From Daphnia carinata (taxonomy: Eukaryota; Arthropoda; Branchiopoda; Diplostraca; Daphniidae), in the NCBI RefSeq assembly GCF_022539665.2, contig NC_081333.1, positions 558,001 through 622,000 of the forward strand: 64,000 nucleotides of DNA, written 5' to 3'. The notes beneath the pieces were generated by a model that was not told the DNA's origin, ran no database searches, and saw nothing but the letters and a program-made list of their open reading frames with translations. Position numbers and translations under genes: made by a program. This document shows positions 1 through 12,837 of this stretch, piece by piece; position 1 is the first letter of the stretch; every line of letters starts with the position of its first letter.

Positions 1-3000
1 GTACACTTCATGCAGTGAAATCAGGAAAGATTAACTCAAATTCACTAACCTCTACCTCCCCTGACGCCGGTGAATTAATTCACAGACTTTTTTCGCATAA
101 ACTTATGAAAATTCAAATTTATTCGAAATCTAAAAGAGCAGCTAATGAAGTTTGTCGCAAATTTGAAGAGACAGGTAATTCAAATCCTTTCTGGAGTCGA
201 TGATTATTTTTTTTTTCAAACCACATTTAGCGAATAAAAAAATATCCATGTAAACAAAACATTTTACTATTGGAAAAAGCAAAAAAAAAAAAATGCCTAT
301 TCAATGAAAGGGCAACAAGTGAACGCGGTCGTAGCAAGTAGAACTTGGTTGCACGAAAGCCGCAAGCTGCACTTATAATGATTCTCGACCCATTACAATC
401 GCGTCCCAAAACCTAAGAGATTAGTTAAAGCTTTTTGCCTGTCAGTCCGGACTATCCCTTTAGTAAACGGAAGAAAACCGTCGTATTTTTCAGTACTGAA
501 CATTGTTCATAGATTAACTGGTTGAAGAAGGGATAGGTGGGGAAATTTTATTGTGCCAAACGGCGTAAATCGCAAATGGCGTACCGCTGTTAGTGAAAAG
601 TTGATACTTCAGAGCTTCACATTCTTAACATGACTCGTAATGAAAAAAGAAATTTTCCCTTTACGAAACGACCAAACTTTTCGTGTTAAAAGGAGATAGA
701 AAAAAATAAAATGCGATCAGATGAATACTTTTTCTACGTTCCTTCGTTTATTTAAAATTATTATTGGAAAGCAAATTCTGTTTATTTTATAATTTTTCGT
801 TGAAACACATTGGCATGTATGTCCACGAATCACTTCAATTCAACACATAGATCCACGAAGGGAAAAAAATTTTAACTTTGCAAACCAAATTAACTAAGCG
901 CGATAAACTGAGTGAGTTGCTCGTACAATTTTCTATTGAAATAAAAAATATACATATATTTTTTACAAATAAAATTGTATACGAATATCAAATTTTTTTT
1001 TCATGATTCTATTTTAACCTTCTAGATGGCGTTCACGAACTGAACTGGAAGCGATACGCCAACCCTGAGCGCCAAAGCCGGCAAACGGCGGTACCAAGTA
1101 CCAATTTAAGCGCTGGTAGGCTTGGCTTTGGCTTTGAGAGTCTTGTTGAAGTGGTTCTTGCGTGTTCAGTAATCGAAAGTTCCCTTGTCCCGGTAAGTTT
1201 TCAATCTATTTCACTTTACATTGTATTAAACTGCACATCGATGTATGTACTTAGTTTTTCAAAGATGTACGTTTCGAGAAATCAACATATTGTTCGAAAA
1301 GAAGTGTCGAAATCTTGCTATTGTTCCCTGCCAAAAAAGAAAAAAGGAAAAAAGGGGGGGGGGAGGGGGTATACACAGACAGTGAAGCAAGTCTATTGCC
1401 CGACAAGCATGGGTGCGTCACATCAGCAGATCGAGGGGAGTAAGAAAAACGGAAAGCACAAAATTGTTTAAAATTTTGCCAGTCTTTTGTTTAAATGGAT
1501 GCCACCTCTTGCTCTTTAGCTAAAGAAATTTCAAATGATGTCGGTGGTTGACACTTTAGTTACATTTCTTTTTGCCCGTGCGTAACTTTTGACGTTTAGT
1601 CAAGTCTTACGTTTTAAACGTAAATGCAAAAAAAGTGTCCAAAATGGCTCCTTTACCTATCTAGCCTCGCGAAGTTGGGCAAAAATCGCTGATAACGGTA
1701 AGGTTTGATTTCGTTAGGACTTGACAGTTGATCAAGCGTGCTAGGAAAAGGTATTTAAAAGTCTCACGACTAGTTTTTTTTGCCGCCATATTTGACCTGT
1801 CACGTGCGCCACTGTTCGAAAGAAAAGGTTTGTCTTATTTATTCTTTACCAAAGCTTATAACAAGACGTAATTTGTGTGCGGGAATGACGGGCGTCATGC
1901 CATAATGTCATCTAGTTTTTGATGATAGCTATCATAACGTAAGCAAAGGTCGAAGAATACATAATGAAACAAACGAAAATCTCGGAACAAGTTGGAATTG
2001 CATTCCAAAGTTTTTTTTTTCTGTTCATTTTCTTTACAGTTTGTTTGAGTCTACGATTTCCTTTAGTGTTCCCCCTTCTTGAGCTAGATTTAGTTTTTAT
2101 TTCAACCCCTACCCTTCAGGCTATAAGTATGGCGTCAAGAGCAAAGGAGGGGGGGGACGAATCGTTGGAAAATCGTAGCGCTAGGGGGAAATGTTGGGAG
2201 TGGGGGGGAGAGGCAGTTGGGTGGGGTCGCTAGACTAAACAGACGCCACCGGTATGCGCACAACAAAACTGACAACGCCGAAATGGATGTTTCGCGATTT
2301 CTTTTCTTGTAGCTGTTTTTCTCTAGTCGGTGGTTGTAGGCGTAGGGTTATTTAAAAGTTAATGAAGGAAGTAATCGTTTTGTTGATAAGATTCTTTTTT
2401 TTTCATGTCCCCGAGATAAGGCAAACATAATGCCCGAAATGCTTCAATGTCCCGCTATGTGTTGCTTTACTTGTCATAATTATCGGTATGAAGCTTGGAC
2501 TGTATCTTATCTAGTACTATAGGCGTGTTGAAACGTTTCGGTCTTCTTTTTATGATAGCGTATCCTTGTTCACATGTAATTTACGTCAATGAAGCAATGT
2601 ACGGAAAATGAGACAAATGATAAATATGTGAGGCTGTTGCTAAAGTTAACGGCGAATGGAAGTCAGAGAAACGATCAATACGGATACCGTGATCGTAACT
2701 CTTTCAAGAGAACCCATGTCTCTCTCCCCTCCCTCCCTGGTTGCCGTTGGAAGTGAGTAATCCCGTAACCATGTGGTGTGATGGTTGCCGTCTCGCACAT
2801 GTTGCTCTCGGGTTTTTGTCTGTTTCAGAAGGGCCTGTCGGTTTGCAAACACCCTCTCACACAACCCCACGTTTTCTCTCTTGTCGTATCGATTTTTGTC
2901 ACGCACACGCAGACTGGCTCTTCCAGATGGGGACGGCGTGTGCGTGCCGGGGGTTGGGGTGTAATACGCCAAACATTTGTTTCTCTCGCTAATTCTTTTC

Positions 3001-5574
3001 AATTTTTTTGACGTTGATTGTGCTATCTTTCCTGCTTGATACATTCTCAGGGCCGGTCTTAACCTTTGCCCGCCTTTCCCTTATGAGTCATCAACTTGCA
3101 TGAGCGATGTAGATCGATTGTTAATCCTCCCACCCAAATTCATTTCTTAAAGAAATGTCTTTATTTGTTGGAACCGGATTCGAAGAGTTTTATTGAATCC
3201 TTTTATTTGTCTTAAATGACTTTCGTTTTGATATGCAACAATAGAAAGATGGGTTGGATATTTGATAGTAGCCTCTTCTCCAATAGTGGACATTTGCAAT
3301 TGCGTCCTTGAAAATTAGCCTCAAGCTATTTGACCTTAAGGCGAAAAATCTTTCCTTGAAAAGAAAAGGGAAAAAAAACTAGCAGTATGTTCCTGTATCC
3401 CTGTGGGTCATCGTTCTCCATTAACTTTTTTTTTTTTTGCTAGCTGGACTTATCCGGCTATTAGGTAATCCTCTTTTAAGTTCGTAGTGGGAATTAAAAG
3501 AAAAGAACTTGTGAATCTATTACAATGTAGAAAGTGATATTTTAGTTTTGATTTCAATCCGGTTCCAAGGTTGTCGCGTTGTAGTTGACAATCTGTTCAA
3601 TTGAACCATCATGCGGATTCAATTCAGCAGAATTGTTTGTCTTCCTCAAGGCCATCGTTTCTATTCTGCCGTCATGGTGATAGAAAAATATGACAAAAAA
3701 AAGGAGCCAGTTTGATGGGAATAAAGCTCAAACTATTATCTGCTTTTGAAATGGTGATTCAAGGCAATCATTCAATTCTGTCGCGTTGTAACGTATTTTT
3801 TGTTTTTTTTTATCGAAAACTGTGATAACATTGTGTCTTGTCATTCAAATTGAACTTGATGATGCTAAAATGTGTTTGCAAAAGAAAGGCAGAAGGTGAG
3901 ACTAGACGAAATATCGTAGCAACAACCCTTATTATTTGGAAGGAAATGAATCAGCGAATCGCCCAAACAAAGTGGGTGGAGTAAAGGGGAGGCGTCGCTG
4001 TGTTGCCAGGTTTTTTGTTCTGATCTTTTTTCCCAGAGCATTCACCCCGCTGGCGGTGTTTTCAATGTTGGAAGGGGGAGAGAGAGACACTCACCCAGTC
4101 TTGTCGTTCACCTCAAACCATTCGGCATTGAAAGTCGCTTTGGTTTCTCAGTGGCATTCTGTTATTTTTTTTTCTTGTATTTTTTTTTTGTTTAATCTCT
4201 TCGTCTTTTTCAATCTCGTAGCGTCGGTGAGATTTGTGTGCCGCAGGCATAGTGTGTTCTATCGCTTCGTCTTGTGTAGAAAAAAAAGAATCTGGCCCGT
4301 GTCTCAACAATCGGTGTGGACCAATGCAGTTTCTCTGAAAAGGTGAATCTTATTAGGTGACACGTGACGAGAACCACGTCATGTGTTGTTAGTTTCTTCT
4401 TCATCAGACAGAACTCGAGGCGGTAAAAAGAACGGTTGAAAAACACTGACACCTGGCGGTATGTTTGTTAGTCGAGTTGGCCAGCAAATTGCATTTGCTA
4501 CATCTGCCGCCTTTTTCCTCTATTCAGCGAAAGCGCGTCGGCTCCCCTGTAGCGTCGGTTGAGAGGTGGGGCATCCAGTCTTGCTTACTACACATTCGTT
4601 TCTTTTTTTTATTTTTCTGCCGAGTACGTGCGTGTGTTTTGTGTGATCGGCAGTCCGGATTCATTCAACTGTCGTATCAACTTCACTGTGGCAGTTTATT
4701 AGCGTAAGTCACTTGTCATCGCTGTTTAAGTAACGGCATCCACTTGAAATTTGTTTCCGTTACGTTGTAGACACGAGTGCACATTTTTTTTTCGTTTGCT
4801 TTAGAAATTTGTCCTTTCATCCGTTCGAGCCACGACGCAAAAAAAAAGCTCCTCGCGTTAGATGACAACCACGTAGAACGTGTCTGCTTTCGGTTGTGTC
4901 AGTGAATTTATCGTCCACCATTTTGTATTTGCTCCTTTATTTTGTAGGGCGATTTTTCAGTTTAGGCAGTGCTTTGTGGTTAGGGGTATAGGAAAGAAAT
5001 GTCTTTTTTTATTAGTCAACGAGCAGGTGCATGTTGAACAGCAGCTCTGAATACGTTGACTCATCGTGATACGATTTCGACTGTGACGTGCATTGATGTC
5101 TTTAACAGCGCAGTCGCCATGTACGACTCAGTTACGAAAAATTTTATTTTTTCCACGTATTTGGTCCGACATACTGGTCGATAAGGATGGCCCAGTCCAA
5201 GTTCCTATTGGCTTGTATGCTTCATTTCCGTTTTGGGTATTTGGTCATCACCCACCGGATGCGGCCAGCACCACGTGGTTTTCATTCCTCTCCTTGTACT
5301 CGTCTTTCTTTAGCCTCTTTTCAAGTCGGGTTCATTGCTCCATGTCGGCTCCTCAGTAACACCAATGCACGCACGAGTTACCCAGAAAGTACTGATCGAG
5401 ACCGTGTTCTGTTTTTTTATTTTTACTAGACTACGAACAAAAAAAAAAAGCCGATTCTCCCATCAACTTGTGTTTAGCTTTAGGCGTCAAGTCTACATCT
5501 GTAGCGAATCACTTTTGTGTCTTGTCTGTACAGGTTGTCTTGTGTTTCTAATTGTGTTTTTTCTTTTGCTGTAG
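1..5574. other. Upstream non-coding region, no gene identified
   Basis: No reading frame here looks like a conserved protein. The stretch is AT-rich with many short poly-T and poly-A runs, G-rich patches (around 1356-1375 and 2150-2225) and no exon that could be tied to a family. Part of it probably holds untranslated exons and promoter of the Akap200-like gene that starts at 5740; a GT-rich, T-run-rich zone at about 4,900-5,570 would suit this, but no transcription start can be fixed from sequence alone. Confidence 0.4.
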
Positions 5575-5739
5575 GTAAAATTTGGAGTGACGACAGCGAG
5601 ACGCCCGAGCGTGACGACGACACCAGTCGATTGAAAATACAAATTTTGGAAGAGCGTCCGTGCATCGTTAACCCTCATCTTTTAAGAATAAAAAAGAAAC
5701 CGTCTTTCGTTAAACGAACAGAAGAAGAAAAAAACAAAC
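5575..5739 (+). other. Probable 5' UTR exon of the Akap200-like gene
   Basis: A T-rich tract ending in an AG acceptor (TTTTGCTGTAG, up to 5574) precedes this stretch, which leads without a splice donor of clear strength into the ATG at 5740. It is purine-rich just before the ATG (AACAAACATGGG), a good translation-start context. An upstream leader exon somewhere in 1-5500 is inferred. Confidence 0.45.
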
Positions 5740-8700
5740 ATGGGTTTGAGACAGAGCAAGCGGTCGGTTGATATTTCCGGGTCACCTAAAAAGGAGGCAC
5801 CTGCTGCCGTGGTTGAGAAAATTCCACAATCCAACGATGCCCCAAATCAGACAATAGAAAATACTGAAGAAGAGGTTAAGACTCCCATCAATGGCGAAGC
5901 CAAGACTACAGAGCCAGCTGATTTGGTAAATACAAACAATAATAAAACATCAATTGATTTTGTCTTTTGTTGTTACCAATTTGTTTTTCTAATAGGACAA
6001 GAGCATTCAAGAGGACGTCAAGGATAAAAGCGTGACGGAAGCAGCGAACGATAGCAAAGTCGAAGAATCTCCATCATCTCAAAAGGACGAGAAAAAAGAA
6101 AAGGTCAAGAAGAAGCGATCGTTCCGAACATTCAGCTTCTTAAGACGAGAGAAGAAAACGAAGGAAGAAAACAACAAAAATGGAGATGTTGCTAAAGAGG
6201 TAGGTCAAGATTTTCTCTTTTTTTTCACCCTTCTTAAAGCGTATGTCAATTCGAGCCTTTCCTGTCCGATTTCGGCATCCTCCGTTTCCATCTTCTCCGG
6301 TTTAACTTAAACTATTTGTTCCTTATTCTCCTACTGTAACTGGAGCAAGTGCCTTCCCCTTACTTGTCGAAGTAGATTGAACAAACGGCTTTACTGCACT
6401 CTTGAAGGATCAGGTTTCCGTTGTAAACATTTCGTTTTGAATGGCAGTTTAACAGCGTTTGACACAATATCCTTTACGTAGTAATGCCAAGGGTAACTTG
6501 TTTCTCTAAAGACGTTAGGCTACGAACTGACCAAAAGATGTCGCGAAAGGGTTTTTGCGCACACGTTTTTCCTTTTTTTTTTTTTTTTTTTGCGAAAAGA
6601 GTAAAGTATTGATTTATCGAGAGTATGCGAGGAAGTAGAAAGCGTGCGCTACTTGATGTATCGCGTGTCGAGAAATTGTCGAGATCAGTAAGGAGAGCAA
6701 AAGAAAAAGAGTGGGGGGATTGGACGAACGTGGGTAGCATTTACGACTTTGGCTAGACGCGTTTATTGATCGCGTTGCGGAGAAGAGTTAAGTTGTACTC
6801 TTGAGTTTAAACGTGCTCTTGTATCTTCGTCGCTATTGCCAAAATGATCTGTATGACGTTGTTGGCATATTATTCTTCTCGTGATTGCAATCACGCTTAT
6901 TCACCCGTGCATTCCGTTGGATTGTGGCAACTTCCTTTCACATGGAATTTGGCATTTTTTGTTGTTTTTTGCACAATATGCGGTGCATTCCGCACCGTGA
7001 TTGTCCCACCCACGTTTGTATGTTTCCAGTTATGGGCTCTGGTTAAGTCTGGTTGGGCGAATGAAGTTGATTGGCCGACCATGTGGTGCCATCTGCAATC
7101 GGTATTGTCTGCTGGGCCGAAGAGAGGGTCATTGCGATGCTCTCCTGCTAATCGTTTCGTTCACTTACTGCGTCAATCAATTAAGATCCGCATTAACTAA
7201 CGTAACTAATGATTGTCTGCAATGAAGCAGTTTGGCTTTTACGTTCTTTTTCTTCTTCTCTCCAATTAGATCGAGTGAGTTCTTTTTCGGTGCAACGGCT
7301 ATGGCTTTAATGCACCTGCAATGCAGGTGCACGAGGCAGTTTTTATTCATTTATTTTTGTATTTCGCCACTAGGTAGCTAAGGGACACGAATTCAAGCAC
7401 CAATATGGTGATGAACTTTGGACATCTTAAAAAAAAACTTTCTTTTGGTCAAGGTGTAAAGAATGTTGGTTTTTAAGTTGTAGGCTTAAAAAGTCGAAAC
7501 ACGGGGCATTGTAACGGTTGATATGAATCAAACTAAGCAAAGTATCCCCTCTTATTTCAAAAGTCAATCCATAAAAGGAGGGCTAGAATAGAGGGAAAAA
7601 GAACCTTTCCTGATACGCGCCTGCTGTTTGTGGCATTTTGAAAAATATCGGTGTGCGCACAGGTGAAAGCGCCGACATTAGGAGAGAACTTGTTAGGAAA
7701 TTGGAATGCAGCTGAAAATTCCTCTCGACGTCTCGTGTTGTCTATTATTTAAACAATAGATCCAAAGTTTTCGTAGCGATTTCCAGGCCACGTCCTTGGT
7801 TGAGAACGTCGTTCGAGGTTAGCCAAGACAAGTCTAGACATCTTCCATCGTTCAGTGAAATCGAAAACGAATTGTGACGCGGGCAAGAAGGGGGGGGGGA
7901 GAAAGCTTATACTATGTACGGATTATCGATTGCCGCGGTAGAGACAGAAAAAGAAATCGTGAGTTGATGCAAAAAATAAAAAAAGAAAGGAATGTGACAT
8001 GGAAGTTTTTTGTTTTGTTTTTTTAGTTTGGGGGGTTGGGTTGGCTGACGTTGTCCATTGGTGTGACCAATCCGTTCGTTTGTTACGTCGGGTTCGGTTG
8101 AGTTGGACATGGCCAACGTCCGGCCGAATCATAAAAGGTAATTGAAAACGGCCTTGTGCGCAGTGAGGCCAGTGTTGCGGGATGTTAGAAAACGATGGCG
8201 GACTCGCACAGTCCCAATATGAATGAATATTTTTGCTTTTTTAAAAGCTTTCGGCGTGTGTGTTTTGTGCCGCGGGAGATGCGGTGGAATGCAACACTAG
8301 AACCAAGGCCACACTGCGCAGTTTATATTTGTATTTTCCTTTTTGAAATCGTTAGGGACGAGTCGAAAGAGGTTTTGTCCAGTTGGCCCACAGGCTAATA
8401 ATCCGTACGCGTGTGTAGACATTGGAGCGGCCTGTATGTGTGTGAGCCACTTGACTCGGCCATACCAAACTTTAAGAGGCAGGAAAAGGGTGATGTGTCT
8501 ATGGAGAGTTACTATACTCTACAACGACCGTTACGCTTTTGGAATGCTGAACGTCGCCATGTTGAAATGGGAACTCTGTCGTTTATCGTTAGAGGGGATG
8601 GGGGGGGGGAGACTAGTAGATGAGTTGTATCCCCATAAATAGACCCCGCGCTTGCAAGAGGAAAAAAGAAGTTTGAAAATAAAAATTGGTTTGACCACTT

Positions 8701-10290
8701 TAGACCATATCAGTCGGCAAATAGTTGCAGGCTGTTTTGCATGCCAGACGTGACGAATAAACATTAGTTGAGTGTTCTTTGCCGAATTTTGCGTTGCGAA
8801 CAAGGTGGAAAATGTTGAACAGAAAAATGTCATCGAAAAATACGTTTAAACCTGGGGATTATAGACAAACGACTAACGGATGAGAAAAGGGTCAGGGCTA
8901 CTCGGTTTAGCTTTTTTTTTTAAGGAGGGTATTCAGTGTGTGTGAGAGGCTTTGGTTCTATTCCGTACTACGCATTTTGAACACGGTATCGAGGTCTTTG
9001 AAACCGAGCTAAAGGCATGTGAGGATATACGTAACTACAAACCTTTAGAACACACCCCCTTTTCTTCCTCGCGTTGCATACAGCGACGCACATAGCGAAC
9101 GCGACGCGTTCTCCGACTGCCAGTCGCTTGTCTCAGTCAGCATTCGACCTCTTGTACAAGCACTAGCTATTGCCATTCACTCCCTTCTTAATACCTACTT
9201 CGAAATGGAATCGGTAAAGTTTAAGTTCATTCAGCTATTCTTCAATGTCTCTCTTTTAAGATTTTGAATTCATTGTGTTTCGAGTACAAAATATTGAATT
9301 TCATTTCGTTGTTTAGCCTAAAACCGAAAATGCTGAACAAGTTGCCGATGTTGCACCCGTCGCCGCTGCCGAATCGACTTCCGTGGAAGAACCCGTTGCA
9401 GTCGCAGCTGAAGTTAGCTCCGAGGAAACGGCCGCTCCCGTCAAGGTATTTTTGGGCCTCATTAGCCAACCTGAATCGTATACCCCCTTTTGTGGTGCCA
9501 GCAAAAGATGTCACACGCTACTTCCTCATATTTATATTTTTCTTATTGAAATAAGGATGACTCTGCAGCCGTAGAAGAAGAGAAACAGGAAACCACACCT
9601 GATGTTGCCCCGGCTGCCGAGGAAGTCGCAACGCCAGCTGCTGAAGAGCCCAAACAGGAGGAAGCGGCAGCTCCAGTCGAAGAAGCTGTGGCATCTGAAG
9701 TTGAAACTCAACCCGCTCAACCAGTAAGTTTAAAAGAACAAGAAATAATAAAAAAACCAGACATGGGTTTTCGGGTGTGGTGAAAGACGGTCGCCCTCGA
9801 GTGGCGCAGTTTTTACTCGTCTGTCGCCATCTTGAGCATTTCACACCGCGCACCAAGGGCGTTTGCCTTTCTCAGAAAATTCCCAATCGATTCCGATGAA
9901 TAATTTTCTACAATGTAAATTCGATCGAAAATTAGTCTTTGGTCTAAAGAGAAAATGGCGATGTGGGTGAAGAAATTGGGCAGCCTCGAACTGGGGTTTA
10001 AAATAATTGTAATTAAATGTATGAAAACTCTTCTTTTAGGAGGCAGAAGCTAGTGATCCAGCACCGGCTTCTGAAGAGGCTCCTGCTGAGGAAGTTGCCG
10101 TTGAAACAAATGAACAGGAATCTGCTCAGCCCATTATTGAAGCCGAGCCCGTCCAGGTACTGACTTGCAATAGTTTCATCTGTGTGTCTATCCTATTAAC
10201 ATTTGAATTTTCATTGAATCGTAGGAAAGCGAAAAGAAGACAGAAGTAGCTTCCGAAAACTCCGAAACGGTGCAAGCTAGCGAAGAATGA
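5740..10290 (+). CDS. Akap200: Akap200/MARCKS-like scaffold protein
   Basis: Six coding exons: 5740-5925, 5996-6199, 9317-9445, 9556-9723, 10040-10156 and 10225-10290, giving 289 residues. The N-terminus MGLRQSKRSVDI closely resembles Drosophila Akap200, with Gly2 available for myristoylation. Exon 2 carries a MARCKS-type effector domain at about residues 98-113 (KVKKKRSFRTFSFLRR): basic, with serines and phenylalanines for membrane, calmodulin or PKC control. The rest is Glu/Ala/Pro-rich and disordered. Family role: myristoylated membrane scaffold that in flies binds PKA regulatory subunit and actin; the PKA-binding helix cannot be pinpointed here. All exon boundaries are phase 0, so any internal exon can be skipped without a frameshift. 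The 3.1-kb intron after exon 2 contains a likely second promoter. Confidence 0.87.
9110..9213 (+). promoter_or_regulatory. Candidate internal promoter and alternative first exon
   Basis: Inside the long intron, a GC-richer patch holds an arthropod initiator-like TCAGTC at 9133-9138. It is followed by a short leader, an ATG at 9205, codons for Met-Glu-Ser, and a good donor (TCG then GTAAAG) at 9213/9214. The phase is 0 and joins exactly to the exon at 9317. This would yield a 162-residue isoform without the myristoylation site and without the effector domain. The initiator is a short motif, so the claim rests mainly on the coincidence of ATG, donor and phase. Confidence 0.4.
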
Positions 10291-12837
10291 AGCTGTTCAA
10301 CTTCACCGGATAGCGTTCATTTTAAACAAACAAAAAAAAAATAAATTTTACACATACTCCTCACCCTTTCCTCTCCCTACTCTGATATTTTGTTTCCTGA
10401 TATTTGGTCAGTTTCTGTATCCCTGCCCTTCTCGATTCTTTTTCCCTTTCCACCACCTTTTGTATTACTTCCATTATTAGAGAATAGTTTGCCGCCGATT
10501 TTGCCAAGTGTTCTGCTTGAATGAAGGGAAGTATTAGGATTTTAAGAAGAGAAGTCCCTCTTTTTAAAACTGATTCGAGATCATCATCGTATGTGGGTTT
10601 TTTTTTTTTCTTTGGCTTCATTCGCCATTTTAATGGTAGAAATAAAGTCAGTTGTTTCTCGCAACACATTTAGCGCCCCCCTCTGATAACGTTCCGTGTT
10701 CGTAGTACTTCCATCTCCCTTTGCTCTGAGCTAATAATCCTATTTCCGTTCGAAAATTTATGATTTTTTCTCTTAATATTGTCGTGGTAACATACGTTTC
10801 GACAGATATCGAAGTAACGCAATCGGAACACTCTTGTGTGATATTGGTTATCAATTTCTCATGGTGCCGATGCCTAAAATTGAAAAAAAAAAAATGAAAT
10901 TAAAAAAAAATTGCGCATCGTTGTAGCACCAGTGATGATGGGTGCTTTGAAAAGAAAAAAGAAGGCAGCTTTTTGTATCCGAGTAGAATGATAAGAAGAA
11001 AAAAAAAATCTTTTGATTTAAACGCTTTTGAATGAAGCTACCCGCCCCCCTCCCGCTCTCCGCATAATATTTTCTTTCTAAATGTCAGACAACACGGGTC
11101 GCTCGACCAAATGGCAAAATGTCCATACTCTCGCACATCTCGTTTTACGCTTGCAAATTGCTATCTACTATCTAAAGGAAATCTGCCTCTACGCTTCCAT
11201 GGTTTTCATCTTTGCTCATCTTCAATACAGCCTTGGCTCGAACAGTATTTTCTCACAAAGGTTTGGGCTTCAGAACACGGAATTTATGTCTTCTATCGTC
11301 TACCTACCCATCCTTCTGAGAGACATAGGAACTACACTTCCACCCTTGAAAAGTCTTCACTTTCTTTTGTTTACTTGGCCTTTTTGTACCGCTTGTACCA
11401 ACGTCTGCATAGCCAATACATTTTTTGTATATAAATAACTTTTTTGCCATTGCATCGATTTTCGTGTTTCCTACTAATTTGCTGGTTTTTACGATATGTG
11501 GTCGTTAGTTACAAGTCCATTATCTGAAGCTATTCTTACTTTTCCTTCATGTCGGCTTTATCGTCTGATTATTGCCAAGTCTTTCACAAAGTAAATTTTT
11601 ATGCAACCATTTTTCTTTCGACCAATTGTGTTTGCCCTGGCCAATTTTTTTCCACGTGTCTCGGAATGTTGTTTGCCCAGGGGAAAGCGAATTTGCAGTT
11701 GATTCGGAGCAAAAGATATTTTTACAAACGGCAATTTCTGCTCAACGACCGCCTCGCGTGACAAAAAAGAACGTACGAAATCATTAATTTACGCCTTTCT
11801 TGTAGACGTCTCATGTTTTATCAATGAGAGATTTTTACAACTTAACCCAAACTTGTGCATTGTCCTTAACAAATCGCCATTTTTGTTTTGGAAATCGGGC
11901 GTTGCCTTTTCCACTCGACGAAAGAATTCTCGTAATTTTCAACCTGTTCTCTAATGTAAATATCACATTTTTTTCCTTATCCCGATGCAGGCGGACTGGC
12001 ACGTCAGGTAATTTCCATATTACCTGCTAGCTTGATCGACAACGTTGTTGGAATACGTAGAAGGTGAGTCATCGTTTTGACGCAGCGATACCAGGCATTT
12101 TTGTTGTTGTTCTTCTCCTTGTGTATCTGCTTTCATTGATCCAATTTTCCTATTAGATTAGGACTAAGCGTTTGATTACGTTAATATTTGTTACAAATCT
12201 TGCATGACTCCTTGTCAAAGATAATGAAAAGCTTGAAAAGAACCACAGGTAGTTTCAGTTTGCAGCGAATCAATTGAAGACCTGTTCCACTCGCAGCGGC
12301 ACGTTTCCACAACTCACGAAAGCAAATAATCGTGAAATGATATGGAAAACCAAAACAAACTTTCGGCACCTTTGGATAAATCACGGCATGGCCTAACCAC
12401 GTGTCACTATTTATTTTTGTACAGCTTCTCTGTTGCTACTTGTGGGGCTGTGTCTAAATCGCAGCAATATCTAAAAGTGTTTGCGTAACACTTTCAAGTT
12501 GTGTACACGTTCCCTTAAGACGAAACTAACGGAGAGCTTAAAAATAGTAACGAGACATTCAATTTGATGAACTGAACTGTACCAGTACTTTATTGGATCG
12601 GGAAAAAAAAAGGGAGAATAGAAAAACATCGGAACGATAAATTAAATAAATTAAATTGAAGTCGAGATTAATTTAAAATGATACCCCCCTAAAAGGAAAA
12701 CCGAATAGTGACCTCCCTTTAGCCGAATATGGCAAGTAAAAAATAAATAAATAAATAATTCTAAAATTGAAACGTCAAAAGAACTTGTCTTCTTGAAAAC
12801 TTAACGGGAAAATGATTGTCAAAAGCAGAGTGCTTTT
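10291..12837. other. 3' UTR and intergenic stretch
   Basis: Follows the Akap200-like stop codon. An AATAAA lies at 10340-10345, only 50 bp past the stop, but U-rich, A-run-rich sequence continues for over a kilobase and could be a longer alternative 3' UTR. No credible gene was seen. A short AATA microsatellite lies near 12740-12757, close to the 3' end of the convergent CCDC9-like gene. Confidence 0.5.
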
